NCBI RefSeq assembly: GCF_016861785.1
Contig: NZ_BOLS01000023.1
Coordinates: 1-33,348 of the forward strand
Length of the DNA stretch: 33,348 nucleotides
Direction of reading: 5' to 3'
DNA from: Lacticaseibacillus mingshuiensis
GTDB taxonomy: Bacteria; Bacillota; Bacilli; Lactobacillales; Lactobacillaceae
A model generated the notes under the pieces. The model saw only the letters and a program-made list of their open reading frames with translations, did not search any database and had not been told where the DNA came from. The position numbers and the translations under genes were made by a program. Positions 1 through 6,588 of this stretch are shown one piece after another; the first letter of the stretch is position 1; every line of letters starts with the position of its first letter.

Positions 1-651
1 TGAAACACCAAAGCAGCGCAGTCCCGTGTGAATCGTGGGATTGCGCTGCTTTTTTGAAATTCTATGAATAATCCAGGTGTACTTATGTTGTTCGGCGACC
101 AAGCCGAGAAAATGGCGGTTGTTGGCTTCGGCGTTCGCGTAGGCGAGATGGCGTGCACCAAAATTACTTGAGCCGACATAATAGGTCTTGCCTTGCGCGA
201 TCACATTTTCAAAAGCGCCGTAGACTTCATTCCAATTGATGGCTTCGTCGATATGGTGCATCTGCAGCAGCTCGACATGATTGGTCTGCAGGCGGCGCAG
301 CGAGTCATCCAGCGAGCGGTAGATCTTGTACGCGGAAACGCCGGCCGCATCGTTAGGGCCCATTAACGGATCGTGCATTTCACCATATAGCTTGGTGGCC
401 AGCACCGTTTTTTCCCGGCGGCCGCCGCCTTGCTGGAACCAGCGCCCGATGATCTCCTCGGTCCAGCCCTGGTGGCCGCCCTTGCCGCCACCGTAAACAT
501 TGGCGGTGTCAAAGAAGTTGATACCTAATTCAAGTGCGCGGTCCATGATCGCATCGGCTTCTTGTTCGCTGGTGCGCGGGCCAAAGTTCATCGTCCCGAG
601 GCACAAGCGCGAAACGCGAAGGCCGGTGTGACCTAAAGTGGTGTATTGCAT
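1..651 (-). pseudogene. Aldo/keto reductase, 3' part missing or replaced
   Basis: The minus-strand frame starts at the ATG at 649-651, behind the ribosome site AGGAGG at about 657-662. It reads as the N-terminal two thirds of an aldo/keto reductase of the YajO/Tas type: MQYTTLGHTGLRVSRL, then LGTMNFG, NFFDTANVYGG (Asp and Tyr of the catalytic tetrad), ATKLYG (Lys), MHHID (His) and VGSSNF. These NAD(P)H-dependent enzymes reduce aldehydes and ketones and are usually 310-340 residues long. Family resemblance stops after EQHKY at about base 79. The frame then runs without a stop through a plus-strand terminator hairpin to the window edge, so about 120 C-terminal residues are missing here. I infer a deletion or rearrangement; a contig-end artefact is possible. 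Probably controlled by the divergent TetR gene. Confidence 0.7.
10..56 (+). terminator. Rho-independent terminator at the left edge
   Basis: A strong stem pairs AAGCAGCGCA (11-20) with TGCGCTGCTT (42-51), extended by GTCCC/GGGAT with one wobble, and is followed by a T run at 50-55. The T run lies on the plus-strand side, so it would end a plus-strand transcript entering from the left of the window. It sits where the 3' half of the minus-strand aldo/keto reductase should be. Confidence 0.75.
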
Positions 652-666
652 AAAGCACCTCCTGAT

Positions 667-679
667 TTACAAAATGTAA
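667..679. promoter_or_regulatory. Candidate TetR operator 1
   Basis: Inverted repeat TTACA-N3-TGTAA lying between the aldo/keto reductase promoter and its start codon. A bound repressor here would block transcription of the reductase. The same half-sites recur at 745-758, which suggests one regulator reads both. Assigning it to the adjacent TetR protein is inference from position. Confidence 0.5.
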
Positions 680-693
680 TCGCTATCTTGTTG

Positions 694-723
694 AGCATAG
701 TGCGCTGCGGTGTTCAGTGTCAA
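694..723 (-). promoter_or_regulatory. Promoter of the aldo/keto reductase gene
   Basis: Read on the minus strand, a perfect -35 box TTGACA (718-723) and a -10 box TATGCT (694-699) are separated by 18 bases. The start codon follows about 43 bases downstream. One TTACA/TGTAA repeat lies between the -10 box and the ribosome site. Confidence 0.6.
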
Positions 724-740
724 GTTGCATCCCTAACTTC

Positions 741-762
741 TTATTTACAAACCTGTAAGTAA
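741..762. promoter_or_regulatory. Candidate TetR operator 2
   Basis: Inverted repeat TTATTTACA-N4-TGTAAGTAA with one mismatch in nine-base arms, about 30 bases before the tetR start codon. Its TTACA/TGTAA core matches operator 1. It is well placed for autoregulation of the TetR gene. Confidence 0.5.
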
Positions 763-792
763 GTGGTTGAGTAGACCTATTGGAGGCGTCAC

Positions 793-1371
793 ATGTCAAA
801 ACCACGCAAATTATCGCAACAACTCATCATCGAGGCGGCCGTCAATAGCCTGAATCGCGGCGAAACGGTCACCTTTTCGTCGCTGGCCCGGCAACTCGAC
901 TGTCATTCACAGGCGCTGTATCCGTATTTCAAAACGCAACGCGAATTGATCAGACAAGTGGCGCTTTGGTTCATCGATCAGTTGAATCAGGAATCGGATA
1001 AGGCGATGGCGGGGCTCAGCGGCAAAGCGGCCGTCCGCGCGCTGGCTTTGACTGTGCGAACGATCGGGTTGGCGAACTATCCTGTTTTTACCATGACCAT
1101 GCGCCTCAGCAGCGAAGGGACGATCAGTTATGACCGAGATTCGGCCATGGCCGTGTTTCGGGAACGCGTGCGGGCGCTTCTGATCGAGCTGGCTGCCGAT
1201 GAGCCGCAGCGGGTGCTGCTCAACCGGCTGATTCGCGATTATGTCGTCGGCGAGATCGTCAACGTTGCCTCGGGCTGGTTCCAGAATAAGACATTCAGCC
1301 AGCTGGACAGCTTCACGAAAAACCTCAATCTGTTGCTTGAGGAATTGCCAGAGGCCCTGCGCGCAAAATAA
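793..1371 (+). CDS. TetR/AcrR-family transcriptional regulator
   Basis: A 192-residue protein with the usual TetR layout. An N-terminal helix-turn-helix at about residues 10-50 includes VTFSSLARQLDCHSQALYPYF, ending in the Tyr-x-x-Phe typical of the recognition helix region. An all-helical ligand-binding and dimerisation domain follows. Family members are mostly repressors released by small molecules. The start ATG at 793 has GGAGG at 782-786. The gene is divergent from the aldo/keto reductase, and two TTACA/TGTAA repeats lie between them, so I infer that it represses the reductase and itself. The ligand is unknown. The recombinase-like gene downstream has its own promoter-like sequence. Confidence 0.88.
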   Translation: MSKPRKLSQQLIIEAAVNSLNRGETVTFSSLARQLDCHSQALYPYFKTQRELIRQVALWFIDQLNQESDKAMAGLSGKAAVRALALTVRTIGLANYPVFTMTMRLSSEGTISYDRDSAMAVFRERVRALLIELAADEPQRVLLNRLIRDYVVGEIVNVASGWFQNKTFSQLDSFTKNLNLLLEELPEALRAK

Positions 1372-1382
1372 GGCGAGGCGTT

Positions 1383-1410
1383 ATCTTGGTCTCGTTTCAA
1401 GATTTGGGGT
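1383..1410 (+). promoter_or_regulatory. Promoter-like region with inverted repeat before the recombinase-like gene
   Basis: Inverted repeat ATCTTG (1383-1388), nine bases, CAAGAT (1398-1403). It overlaps a weak possible promoter: TTGGTC at 1386-1391 and TATCAT at about 1410-1415, 18 bases apart. The TCTTG/CAAGA half-sites also occur in the perfect palindrome at 2051-2070 downstream of the gene, hinting at one regulator for both sites. Confidence 0.35.
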
Positions 1411-1448
1411 ATCATCAAACTGTAAAATCGCAACGAGGAGGCGTGCAC

Positions 1449-2048
1449 ATGCAATATGGCTATATCCGCGCGTGGGATGACGCAGAGGCAGCTCATCAGC
1501 GCGCACAAGTCACGGCCAAAAGACCAGACGTGATCTACCAGGATGACGCAAGGGACAACAGTGCTTGGCTGGCGCTTCAGACCCAACTCGCGCCAGGCGA
1601 CACGCTGATCGTGGCGAGTCTGGATCGGCTCGGCATGTCTTTGGATGCCATCGTGTTGGTGCTGGAGCAACTGTTGGCGGCCGGAATCACGGTGGCCACC
1701 GGGGCGGCCGGGGAGTTTGTGGCGCGCGATGGGGCCATGACTGCCCTGACGCAAGAAAAAATGACACTGCTGACGGTGGCGACTCAGGCGGACCAGATTC
1801 TCCTCCAAGAGCGCATGCGGCTTGGCAAGTTGCAGATGATGCAGGACCCGAGCTTTCGCGAAGGCCGGCCGCCTGTTTTGAGCCCGGTCAAGGAGCGGGC
1901 GGTGTTGCGTTACTTGGAGACGCACACACAGATTCAAACGGCCGACCATTACGGCGTTTCTCGCGCAACTGTGACACGGGCGGTGCGTCGGGCAAAAGAT
2001 GCCGCATTGGCGGAACAAGCACAGTCGAAAACTGCTGACAAAAAGTGA
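1449..2048 (+). CDS. Serine-recombinase-like protein lacking the catalytic serine
   Basis: 199 residues starting at the ATG at 1449, seven bases after GAGGAGG; a longer upstream frame lacks a ribosome site. The N-terminal domain is that of a small serine recombinase/resolvase: YGYIRAWDD at residues 3-11, ASLDRLGMSLD at 56-66, and the long helix with QERMRLGK at about 120-127. A Hin-like helix-turn-helix (about 160-183, DHYGVSRATVTRAVRRAK) ends the protein. Against the gamma-delta resolvase pattern GYARVS, Arg7 is kept but the nucleophile serine is Trp9. The arginine of DRLGR after the kept Arg60 is Met63. It therefore should not cut DNA. I infer a DNA-binding regulator derived from a recombinase. 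The palindrome immediately after its stop codon is a plausible target. No transposase genes are nearby. Confidence 0.8.
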   Translation: MQYGYIRAWDDAEAAHQRAQVTAKRPDVIYQDDARDNSAWLALQTQLAPGDTLIVASLDRLGMSLDAIVLVLEQLLAAGITVATGAAGEFVARDGAMTALTQEKMTLLTVATQADQILLQERMRLGKLQMMQDPSFREGRPPVLSPVKERAVLRYLETHTQIQTADHYGVSRATVTRAVRRAKDAALAEQAQSKTADKK

Positions 2049-2050
2049 GC

Positions 2051-2087
2051 GTTTCTTGTTGACAAGAAACCGCTTACTATATAAAAT
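2051..2087 (+). promoter_or_regulatory. Strong promoter overlapped by a perfect palindrome
   Basis: The -35 box TTGACA (2059-2064) and -10 box TAAAAT (2082-2087) are exactly 17 bases apart. The -35 box sits inside a perfect palindrome, GTTTCTTG-TTGA-CAAGAAAC (2051-2070), with eight-base arms. It begins three bases after the recombinase-like stop codon. No T run follows, so it is not a terminator. It looks like an operator controlling the structured RNA downstream. Confidence 0.7.
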
Positions 2088-2093
2088 GAAGTA

Positions 2094-2420
2094 GAATTCT
2101 CGATTGCAGGTGTAGGCCTTGCTAACCTACTGCTCTCCTGTACAATTTTTCGGAGATCCACCCGGTGCGCCGGGTTCCGAGCATCATCAGCTTTTCCCGG
2201 GGCCGCTTGGGACTAGGATCGATCTCCTAGTTTCAAGGGGTATGAAGCCACGACGGCCACGAGTCTTACAATTGTGGCCAGGGCCGCGGACAGTGACATC
2301 GTCCGTGGACACGAGGTGAAAAGGGTCCCGCCAGTTTGGTCGCATGCTGGCGGTCACATAGGGCACTGCAGTCACGTAATCGCATAAAATCAAAAATGGG
2401 GCCTTTCGGGGCCTCTTTGT
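2094..2420 (+). ncRNA. Candidate large structured non-coding RNA, family not recognised
   Basis: About 330 bases between a consensus promoter and a terminator, without a convincing reading frame. Hairpins I can pair by eye: GTAGG/CCTAC (2112-2130), TCTCC/GGAGA (2134-2156), ACCCGG/CCGGGT (2160-2175), ACTAGGA/TCCTAGT (2212-2231), GGCCAC/GTGGCC (2255-2279), CCGCGGAC/GTCCGTGG (2284-2308, one wobble) and CCGCCAG/CTGGCGG (2328-2353). A long-range stem joins GATTGCAGGTG (2102-2112) to CACTGCAGTC (2364-2373), closing the whole as a multibranch fold. A GGGGCC/GGCCTC hairpin with a short T tract near 2396-2417 would end it. It lacks the conserved cores of RNase P RNA (GAGGAAAGUCC), tmRNA, SRP RNA and T-boxes. 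A known ornate class (raiA, GOLLD, ROOL) or a new one is possible. Function unknown. Confidence 0.65.
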
Positions 2421-2477
2421 CGTGGCGTGAGCATGGCTGCATTCATTTTCTGGCGAATGATAAGTGTGTTTGCGGAG

Positions 2478-2665
2478 GAAGTGGGACAAATGTCGCTCTT
2501 GGGTCCGACAGGTAAGTGTTCCAAGCGCCAGGTCCGAACTTTGGACCAGACGCTTGGGGCCTTAGCTGCTCGGACCCGGATATTTGGCCCACGACACTGC
2601 AGTAACATTAGTGCACCATACAGGAACTGGGCCAAAACAAAAAGTTTTGGCCCAGTTCCTTTTTC
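2478..2665 (+). repeat. Dispersed structured repeat, copy A
   Basis: About 180 bases that recur at roughly 92% identity, inverted, at 17722-17904. Three nested stems are visible. The outer one is GTGGG-CAAAT with ATTTG-CCCAC (2481/2594 region). The middle one is GGGTCCGA (2501-2508) with TCGGACCC. The inner one is CCAAGCG plus GGTCC with GGACC plus CGCTTGG. A terminator-like hairpin follows (CTGGGCCAAAAC/GTTTTGGCCCAG, then TTTTT, 2624-2665). In copy B the hairpin has A/T where this copy has C/G at one pair, so pairing is kept. It looks like a multicopy intergenic element or RNA. The 3' hairpin could act as a terminator for upstream transcripts. Confidence 0.8.
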
Positions 2666-2740
2666 CGTTTCTTCTTCACATTTCTGTGCTGGCGATTTTG
2701 CCTTGCAGCAGGTACGATACAGCTAAAGGAAGTGGACACG

Positions 2741-3478
2741 GTGACAATGATCACGGATCAATTTGCGCTGGAGTTTGGACTGGCGCCGGCGACTTTTCGG
2801 GGGGACGCGAATGTCTTCATCACGGGTCAGGCGAACGCCGGCGCCAGGTATTGGGCGCGCGGCGCCGGTGACATGGTGATCTATCAGGACCATCTGTTTG
2901 TGCGGTGCACAAATGCCCAGCTGACGGCTCGTTTGCAACAGGCTTTCGCGCAGACGCCGGGACAATGGTTCTTCAAGTGGTCAACGCTTCGACAGTTGGA
3001 CCAGCTCTTACACTCTTTTGGCTGGCAGATCACCAACCACGCGCCGTTTTTCCTGCCAAAGGGGCCACTCGCCAAGCCGACCGAGCCACATCTGCGACTG
3101 ATCGAGCGAGATGAGATCGCAGCTTTCCGCAATGATGCGCGCATCCACGAAGCCTTTGCGTTTGATGACGATGATCCGGATCTGTTGGGGATGGGCTACT
3201 TTGAAGGAAATCAGCTGAAGATTGTGGCCGGCGCCAATCAAAATGGCCGCTACACCTGGGAGATCGGAATCGAAGTGCTTGATCCGGCGTTTGCCCGCCG
3301 CGGGTTAGCGGGCATGGTGGTGCGTGCCTTGGCCGCTGAGATGCAACAACGGCGGCCGGACTGGCTCGTGGTTTATGGCACGCAGTTTTCCCACATGCGA
3401 TCGATGAATTTGGCGATCGATCAGGGTTTTCGTGTTGGGTGGACCGAGCTGATGTTCAGCCCGCTCCGGCGACATTGA
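2741..3478 (+). CDS. GNAT-family N-acetyltransferase, two-domain
   Basis: About 245 residues. The C-terminal half (about 120-245) has GNAT features: WEIGIEVLDPAFARRGLAG, carrying the acetyl-CoA-binding motif A (RRGLAG), and later FSHMRSMNLAIDQGFRVGW, the usual N-x-A-x-x-x-G-F end of the fold. The N-terminal half (PATFRGDANVFITG onward) is not recognisable to me, as in larger GNAT proteins of Firmicutes. These enzymes move an acetyl group from acetyl-CoA to an amine; the substrate is unknown. Three in-frame starts exist: GTG 2732, GTG 2741 and ATG 2747. AAAGGAAG (2725-2732) is best spaced for GTG 2741. The gene stands alone, between repeat copy A and a bidirectional terminator. Confidence 0.8.
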   Translation: MTMITDQFALEFGLAPATFRGDANVFITGQANAGARYWARGAGDMVIYQDHLFVRCTNAQLTARLQQAFAQTPGQWFFKWSTLRQLDQLLHSFGWQITNHAPFFLPKGPLAKPTEPHLRLIERDEIAAFRNDARIHEAFAFDDDDPDLLGMGYFEGNQLKIVAGANQNGRYTWEIGIEVLDPAFARRGLAGMVVRALAAEMQQRRPDWLVVYGTQFSHMRSMNLAIDQGFRVGWTELMFSPLRRH

Positions 3479-3547
3479 GGCGGCGCCGCTTCCATTGGTT
3501 GCGGGGCGCGGCCAGTTAGCTCCGCTGCGCCAATTTTTGGGGGCATC

Positions 3548-3587
3548 AAAAGGGCCGAGACAGGCAAAAATGTCTCGGCCCTTTTTG
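3548..3587. terminator. Bidirectional terminator
   Basis: Twelve-base perfect stem AGGGCCGAGACA (3551-3562) / TGTCTCGGCCCT (3571-3582), with A residues before and a T5 run after. It serves the plus-strand acetyltransferase gene and the convergent minus-strand lipid kinase gene. Confidence 0.88.
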
Positions 3588-3589
3588 AA

Positions 3590-4519
3590 TTACGGCAGTA
3601 AGAACAGTTGCGTGGTTTGAGTTAACGTGGCATGAAGCGGCGTTGATAACTCTTCGCCGTCGACTTGGATATGTTCGTTCGCCTCTGTTGAAAATTCGAA
3701 CTGTGGGCTGACATGGTGGTGAATCGCCGGATCGTTTGGCTGGTGACGCAAGATTCCCAGCAGGACCTTGGCAAGGACCTGCCAGCGTTCCCGCTCGACG
3801 ATCACCAGGTGCAGGTTGGTGCGATCATCTGCTTCCGGCATGATCAGCCGAATGCCGCCGCCGAGGAACGGATGGTTGGTGAAGACACATAGATAGGAGC
3901 GGTCAGAGTGATGGGCACCTCGGGCATTCGTCCATGTTGAGGTGAAGGGTTTTTGCTTCGCCAGCGCGGTGGCAAAATGAAGCGGATATGACAAGCTGCC
4001 GAGTTTCAGCGCATTCAGCAGATTTTTCGAGCCCGAATGGTTGGTCGCATAGACCACAAGCGCATCGATGCCGATGCCGAAATTGTTGATGAACTACTGC
4101 TGGCCATATTCGCGGGAGGTGATCTGGCCGATGCGAATCGGCTTGGCCACCGCATGCACGAGGGCATTGGCCGCTTCCTGGGACTTCAGGGGAATGTGAT
4201 TAGCGCGGGCAAAATCGTCCCCGGTGCCAGTGGGAATGTAGCCGATCGCCACTTCCGGATGACCGGTCTGTTGCAGGCCATTGACGACATCGTGAAGGGT
4301 GCCATCGCCGCCGATCACGATGATGGTCAGCTCGTCCAGCCGGTCGGCGTATTGGCCAACCAATTGTTCCGCAATGGTGCGGGCATCACCAGCGGCTTGC
4401 GTATGATTTTCGTGCACCGGGGAAAACACGGTCGCAACGGTTTTGATCAGTCCCGGTAGCGCGTCCTTTTCACGGGCGTTACCGGCGTGTTCATTGATGA
4501 TCAGTTCTGCAGAAGACAT
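3590..4519 (-). pseudogene. Diacylglycerol kinase family lipid kinase with in-frame amber stop
   Basis: One frame of 310 codons from the ATG at 4517-4519. It encodes a YegS/BmrU/DgkB-type lipid kinase, which uses ATP to phosphorylate diacylglycerol or related lipids. The N-terminal part shows LIINEHAGN, the nucleotide-binding signature GGDGTLHDVVNGL and PTGTGDDFAR. After SREYGQQ a TAG (4094-4096) interrupts the frame. The same frame continues at once with FINNFGIGIDALVVYATNHSGS and runs to a normal C-terminus at 3590. Family members usually have an aromatic residue where the TAG is, so a Tyr-to-TAG substitution explains everything; no frameshift is needed. The 141-residue N-terminal piece lacks the second domain and is probably inactive. 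Sequence error or amber readthrough are the alternatives. It lies convergent to a terminator and downstream of the phn operon terminator. Confidence 0.85.
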
Positions 4520-4585
4520 GGCGTGGGCTCCAATGATTTGAAATGTGAAGATACAACTATGCTACATTAAATTTTTCACGAATGA

Positions 4586-4622
4586 AAGAAAAAAAGACCG
4601 ACTGTCATCTGACAGTCGGCGT
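4586..4622 (-). terminator. Terminator of the phn operon
   Basis: On the minus strand the stem GCCGACTGTCA / TGACAGTCGG closes a small loop and is followed by TCTTTTTTTC. It lies just beyond the phnW stop codon and before the lipid kinase gene on the same strand. Confidence 0.8.
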
Positions 4623-4629
4623 GTGCGGG

Positions 4630-5724
4630 TCAGACCAAGGTGGCCATCACTTGCGCAATACTTTCGAGCAGGCGGTCGATATCGGCGGGGTAAACAGCGC
4701 CAATATTGCCGATACGGAAGCTGGCGATTTTCGCCACCTTACCGGGATAGATCACGAAGCCTCGTGCCTTGAGCTGATCATAAAATTCAGCAAAGTCAAA
4801 ATTGGCAGTGGGATATTCAAAACTGGTAATGATCGGGCCTTGATCCTGCGCGGCGATGATCAAGTCAAAACCCAGCCGCCGCATGCCTTCTGCGAGGCGG
4901 CGTTGGTTGTCGCGGTAGCGCTGATTGCGCGCCGCCACGCCGCCTTCATCCTGCAGTTCGCGCATGGCCTCGGCTGCCGCCAAGACGACATGGGTCGGGG
5001 AGGTGAAGCGCCATTTGCCATGATGTGCGTCCATGGTCTGCAGCTGATCGAAAAGATCCAGCGACAGGCTCCGGGCATTGCCACTGGTTGCCTCGATCAC
5101 CCGCCGGCGGGCAATGACGAAGGCAAAACCAGGCACGCCCTGGAGGCATTTGTTGGCGCTTGAGATCAAGTAATCGATGTGCAGCGCGTCGGTGTGAATC
5201 GGAATCCCTGCAAAACTGGACATCGCATCGACGATCGTGATCAACCCGCGCCGGTGCATGGCCGGAATCAATGTCTGAATGGGGTTGAGGATCCCAGTCG
5301 TTGTTTCGCAGTGGACCACGGCAAAATGGGTGACTTCCGGATGTGCCATCAAGGCTTGTTCACACGTGGCCAGATCAACAGGGGTCGTCTCATCAAAGGT
5401 GATGGCGACGGATTTGATGCCTAAGATGTCGCACATTTCACACATCCGGCGTCCATACGCGCCGTTGACGGCGATCATCAAACACCCATCCGCTGGCAGT
5501 GCAGTGCCGATCGTTGCTTCCACGGCATAGGAGCCACTGCCTTGAAGCAGGACTGCGGCGTAACGGGTGGCATCGACCTGCGCGACTTCGAGGAGGTCTT
5601 TGCGGAACTGTTCAACGATCGCATTGTAGTCGACATCCCAGGTGCTGACATCGCGCATCATCGCGTTTTTCACCGCGGCGGATGTGGTCAGAGGGCCGGG
5701 GGTCAAAAGCAGATAGGGGGTCAT
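4630..5724 (-). CDS. phnW: 2-aminoethylphosphonate--pyruvate transaminase PhnW
   Basis: 364 residues, the normal length. PhnW is a PLP-dependent class V aminotransferase that moves the amino group of 2-aminoethylphosphonate to pyruvate, giving phosphonoacetaldehyde and alanine. Visible hallmarks are the start LLLTPGPLTTS, RDVSTWDVDY, LQGSGSYAVEA, HCETTTGILNP, VDAMSSFAG and SSANKCLQGVPGFAF, in which the Lys of ANKCLQG is the PLP Schiff-base residue. The last gene of the operon; its ATG overlaps the phnX stop codon by four bases (ATGA), so translation is coupled. With PhnX it forms the two-step AEP degradation route. No defect seen. Confidence 0.95.
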   Translation of the reverse strand: MTPYLLLTPGPLTTSAAVKNAMMRDVSTWDVDYNAIVEQFRKDLLEVAQVDATRYAAVLLQGSGSYAVEATIGTALPADGCLMIAVNGAYGRRMCEMCDILGIKSVAITFDETTPVDLATCEQALMAHPEVTHFAVVHCETTTGILNPIQTLIPAMHRRGLITIVDAMSSFAGIPIHTDALHIDYLISSANKCLQGVPGFAFVIARRRVIEATSGNARSLSLDLFDQLQTMDAHHGKWRFTSPTHVVLAAAEAMRELQDEGGVAARNQRYRDNQRRLAEGMRRLGFDLIIAAQDQGPIITSFEYPTANFDFAEFYDQLKARGFVIYPGKVAKIASFRIGNIGAVYPADIDRLLESIAQVMATLV

Positions 5725-6515
5725 GCCGTGACCTCCTCTTTATGTGCCTGTTGCAACAGGCGCAATAGTTCGCTTGCGTCATCGACAATCAGATCTGCCC
5801 CGGCCGCCTCGTATTGGATGCGCACGCGTTCCTTCAATGCGGCGCGCACGTCATCGTCAAGCGCGTGCCAGTCTTTTTTGGAATAGGCGAGCAGATTGGA
5901 ACCTTCGATGATGCCCACGGCTTGGGCGCCAGCGGCTAACGCGGCCTTGATGTCGTTGATCGTGTCGCCAACAATCAGCACTTGGCTCGGATGGCTGACG
6001 TCAAGCTGGGCCATGGCCAGGCGGTTCATGGCAGGATCAGGCCGACCGATACCCGCGGTCATTTCCGAGGTCACATTGACGCGCGGATGGTAACCGGCGA
6101 CGTTAGCCAGGGGCAAAATGCGGCCGATCATGTCGGCATCGTAGCCGCTGGTCGTGCCATACGGAATCTTGACCAGATCAAGATAGTCGACCAGCGCGCG
6201 CACGCCGGGCTTGAGGACCACCGTTTTTGGCAGTATCTCGAGCAGGGTGCGCTTGAACCGAGCGAAGATCGTGGCGGCCATTTCGCCTTGGTCATCGGTT
6301 GGCAAAATTGTCGCCAACGTGGCTGCGACGTCCGGCGTTTTGAGTAATTGCCGAATGTGGACCATTTTGTCTAAGCCCATGTCGCGGCGAATCTCCTCGT
6401 CGGACAAGCTGATGCCATAATGGGCAAAAGTCTGCTGAAATGCGAGCAAGGGGGCGCGGCTACCATAATCGATCGTGGTGCCTGCCCAGTCAAAAAGCAC
6501 AGCTTCAAGTGGCAT
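5721..6515 (-). CDS. phnX: Phosphonoacetaldehyde hydrolase PhnX
   Basis: 264 residues from the ATG at 6513-6515, preceded by CAAGGAG; a longer upstream frame has no ribosome site. PhnX is a HAD-superfamily enzyme that splits phosphonoacetaldehyde into acetaldehyde and phosphate. The nucleophile motif VLFDWAGTTIDYGS is at residues 6-19. RDMGLDKMVHI contains the Schiff-base lysine, GTTSGYD gives HAD motif II, and VGDTINDIKAA gives the acidic motif. The product of PhnW is its substrate. It follows the permease genes after a 73-base gap in which I see no clear signal, and overlaps phnW by four bases. Confidence 0.95.
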   Translation of the reverse strand: MPLEAVLFDWAGTTIDYGSRAPLLAFQQTFAHYGISLSDEEIRRDMGLDKMVHIRQLLKTPDVAATLATILPTDDQGEMAATIFARFKRTLLEILPKTVVLKPGVRALVDYLDLVKIPYGTTSGYDADMIGRILPLANVAGYHPRVNVTSEMTAGIGRPDPAMNRLAMAQLDVSHPSQVLIVGDTINDIKAALAAGAQAVGIIEGSNLLAYSKKDWHALDDDVRAALKERVRIQYEAAGADLIVDDASELLRLLQQAHKEEVTA

Positions 6516-6588
6516 TGTCTCACTCCTTGTATAGGTGTTTTTTCCAGGTTCAAGGCCGGTTGAGTCGGCGTCGTGCTGGGTGATCTTG

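Noticed and set aside
1239-2018. A 259-residue minus-strand frame opposite tetR and the recombinase-like gene
   Set aside because: Arg/His/Pro-rich shadow without a start signal or family match.
2094-2420. Identification of the structured RNA as RNase P RNA, tmRNA or SRP RNA
   Set aside because: The invariant core sequences of these RNAs are not found.
2187-2489. A 100-residue minus-strand frame opposite the structured RNA
   Set aside because: No ribosome site, no recognisable features, and it overlaps the hairpins and terminator of the RNA.
2427-2726. A 99-residue frame through repeat copy A whose middle is also open in copy B (17601-17930)
   Set aside because: It runs through a terminator hairpin, and the shared frame simply follows from nearly identical DNA without indels; paired changes point to RNA structure rather than coding.
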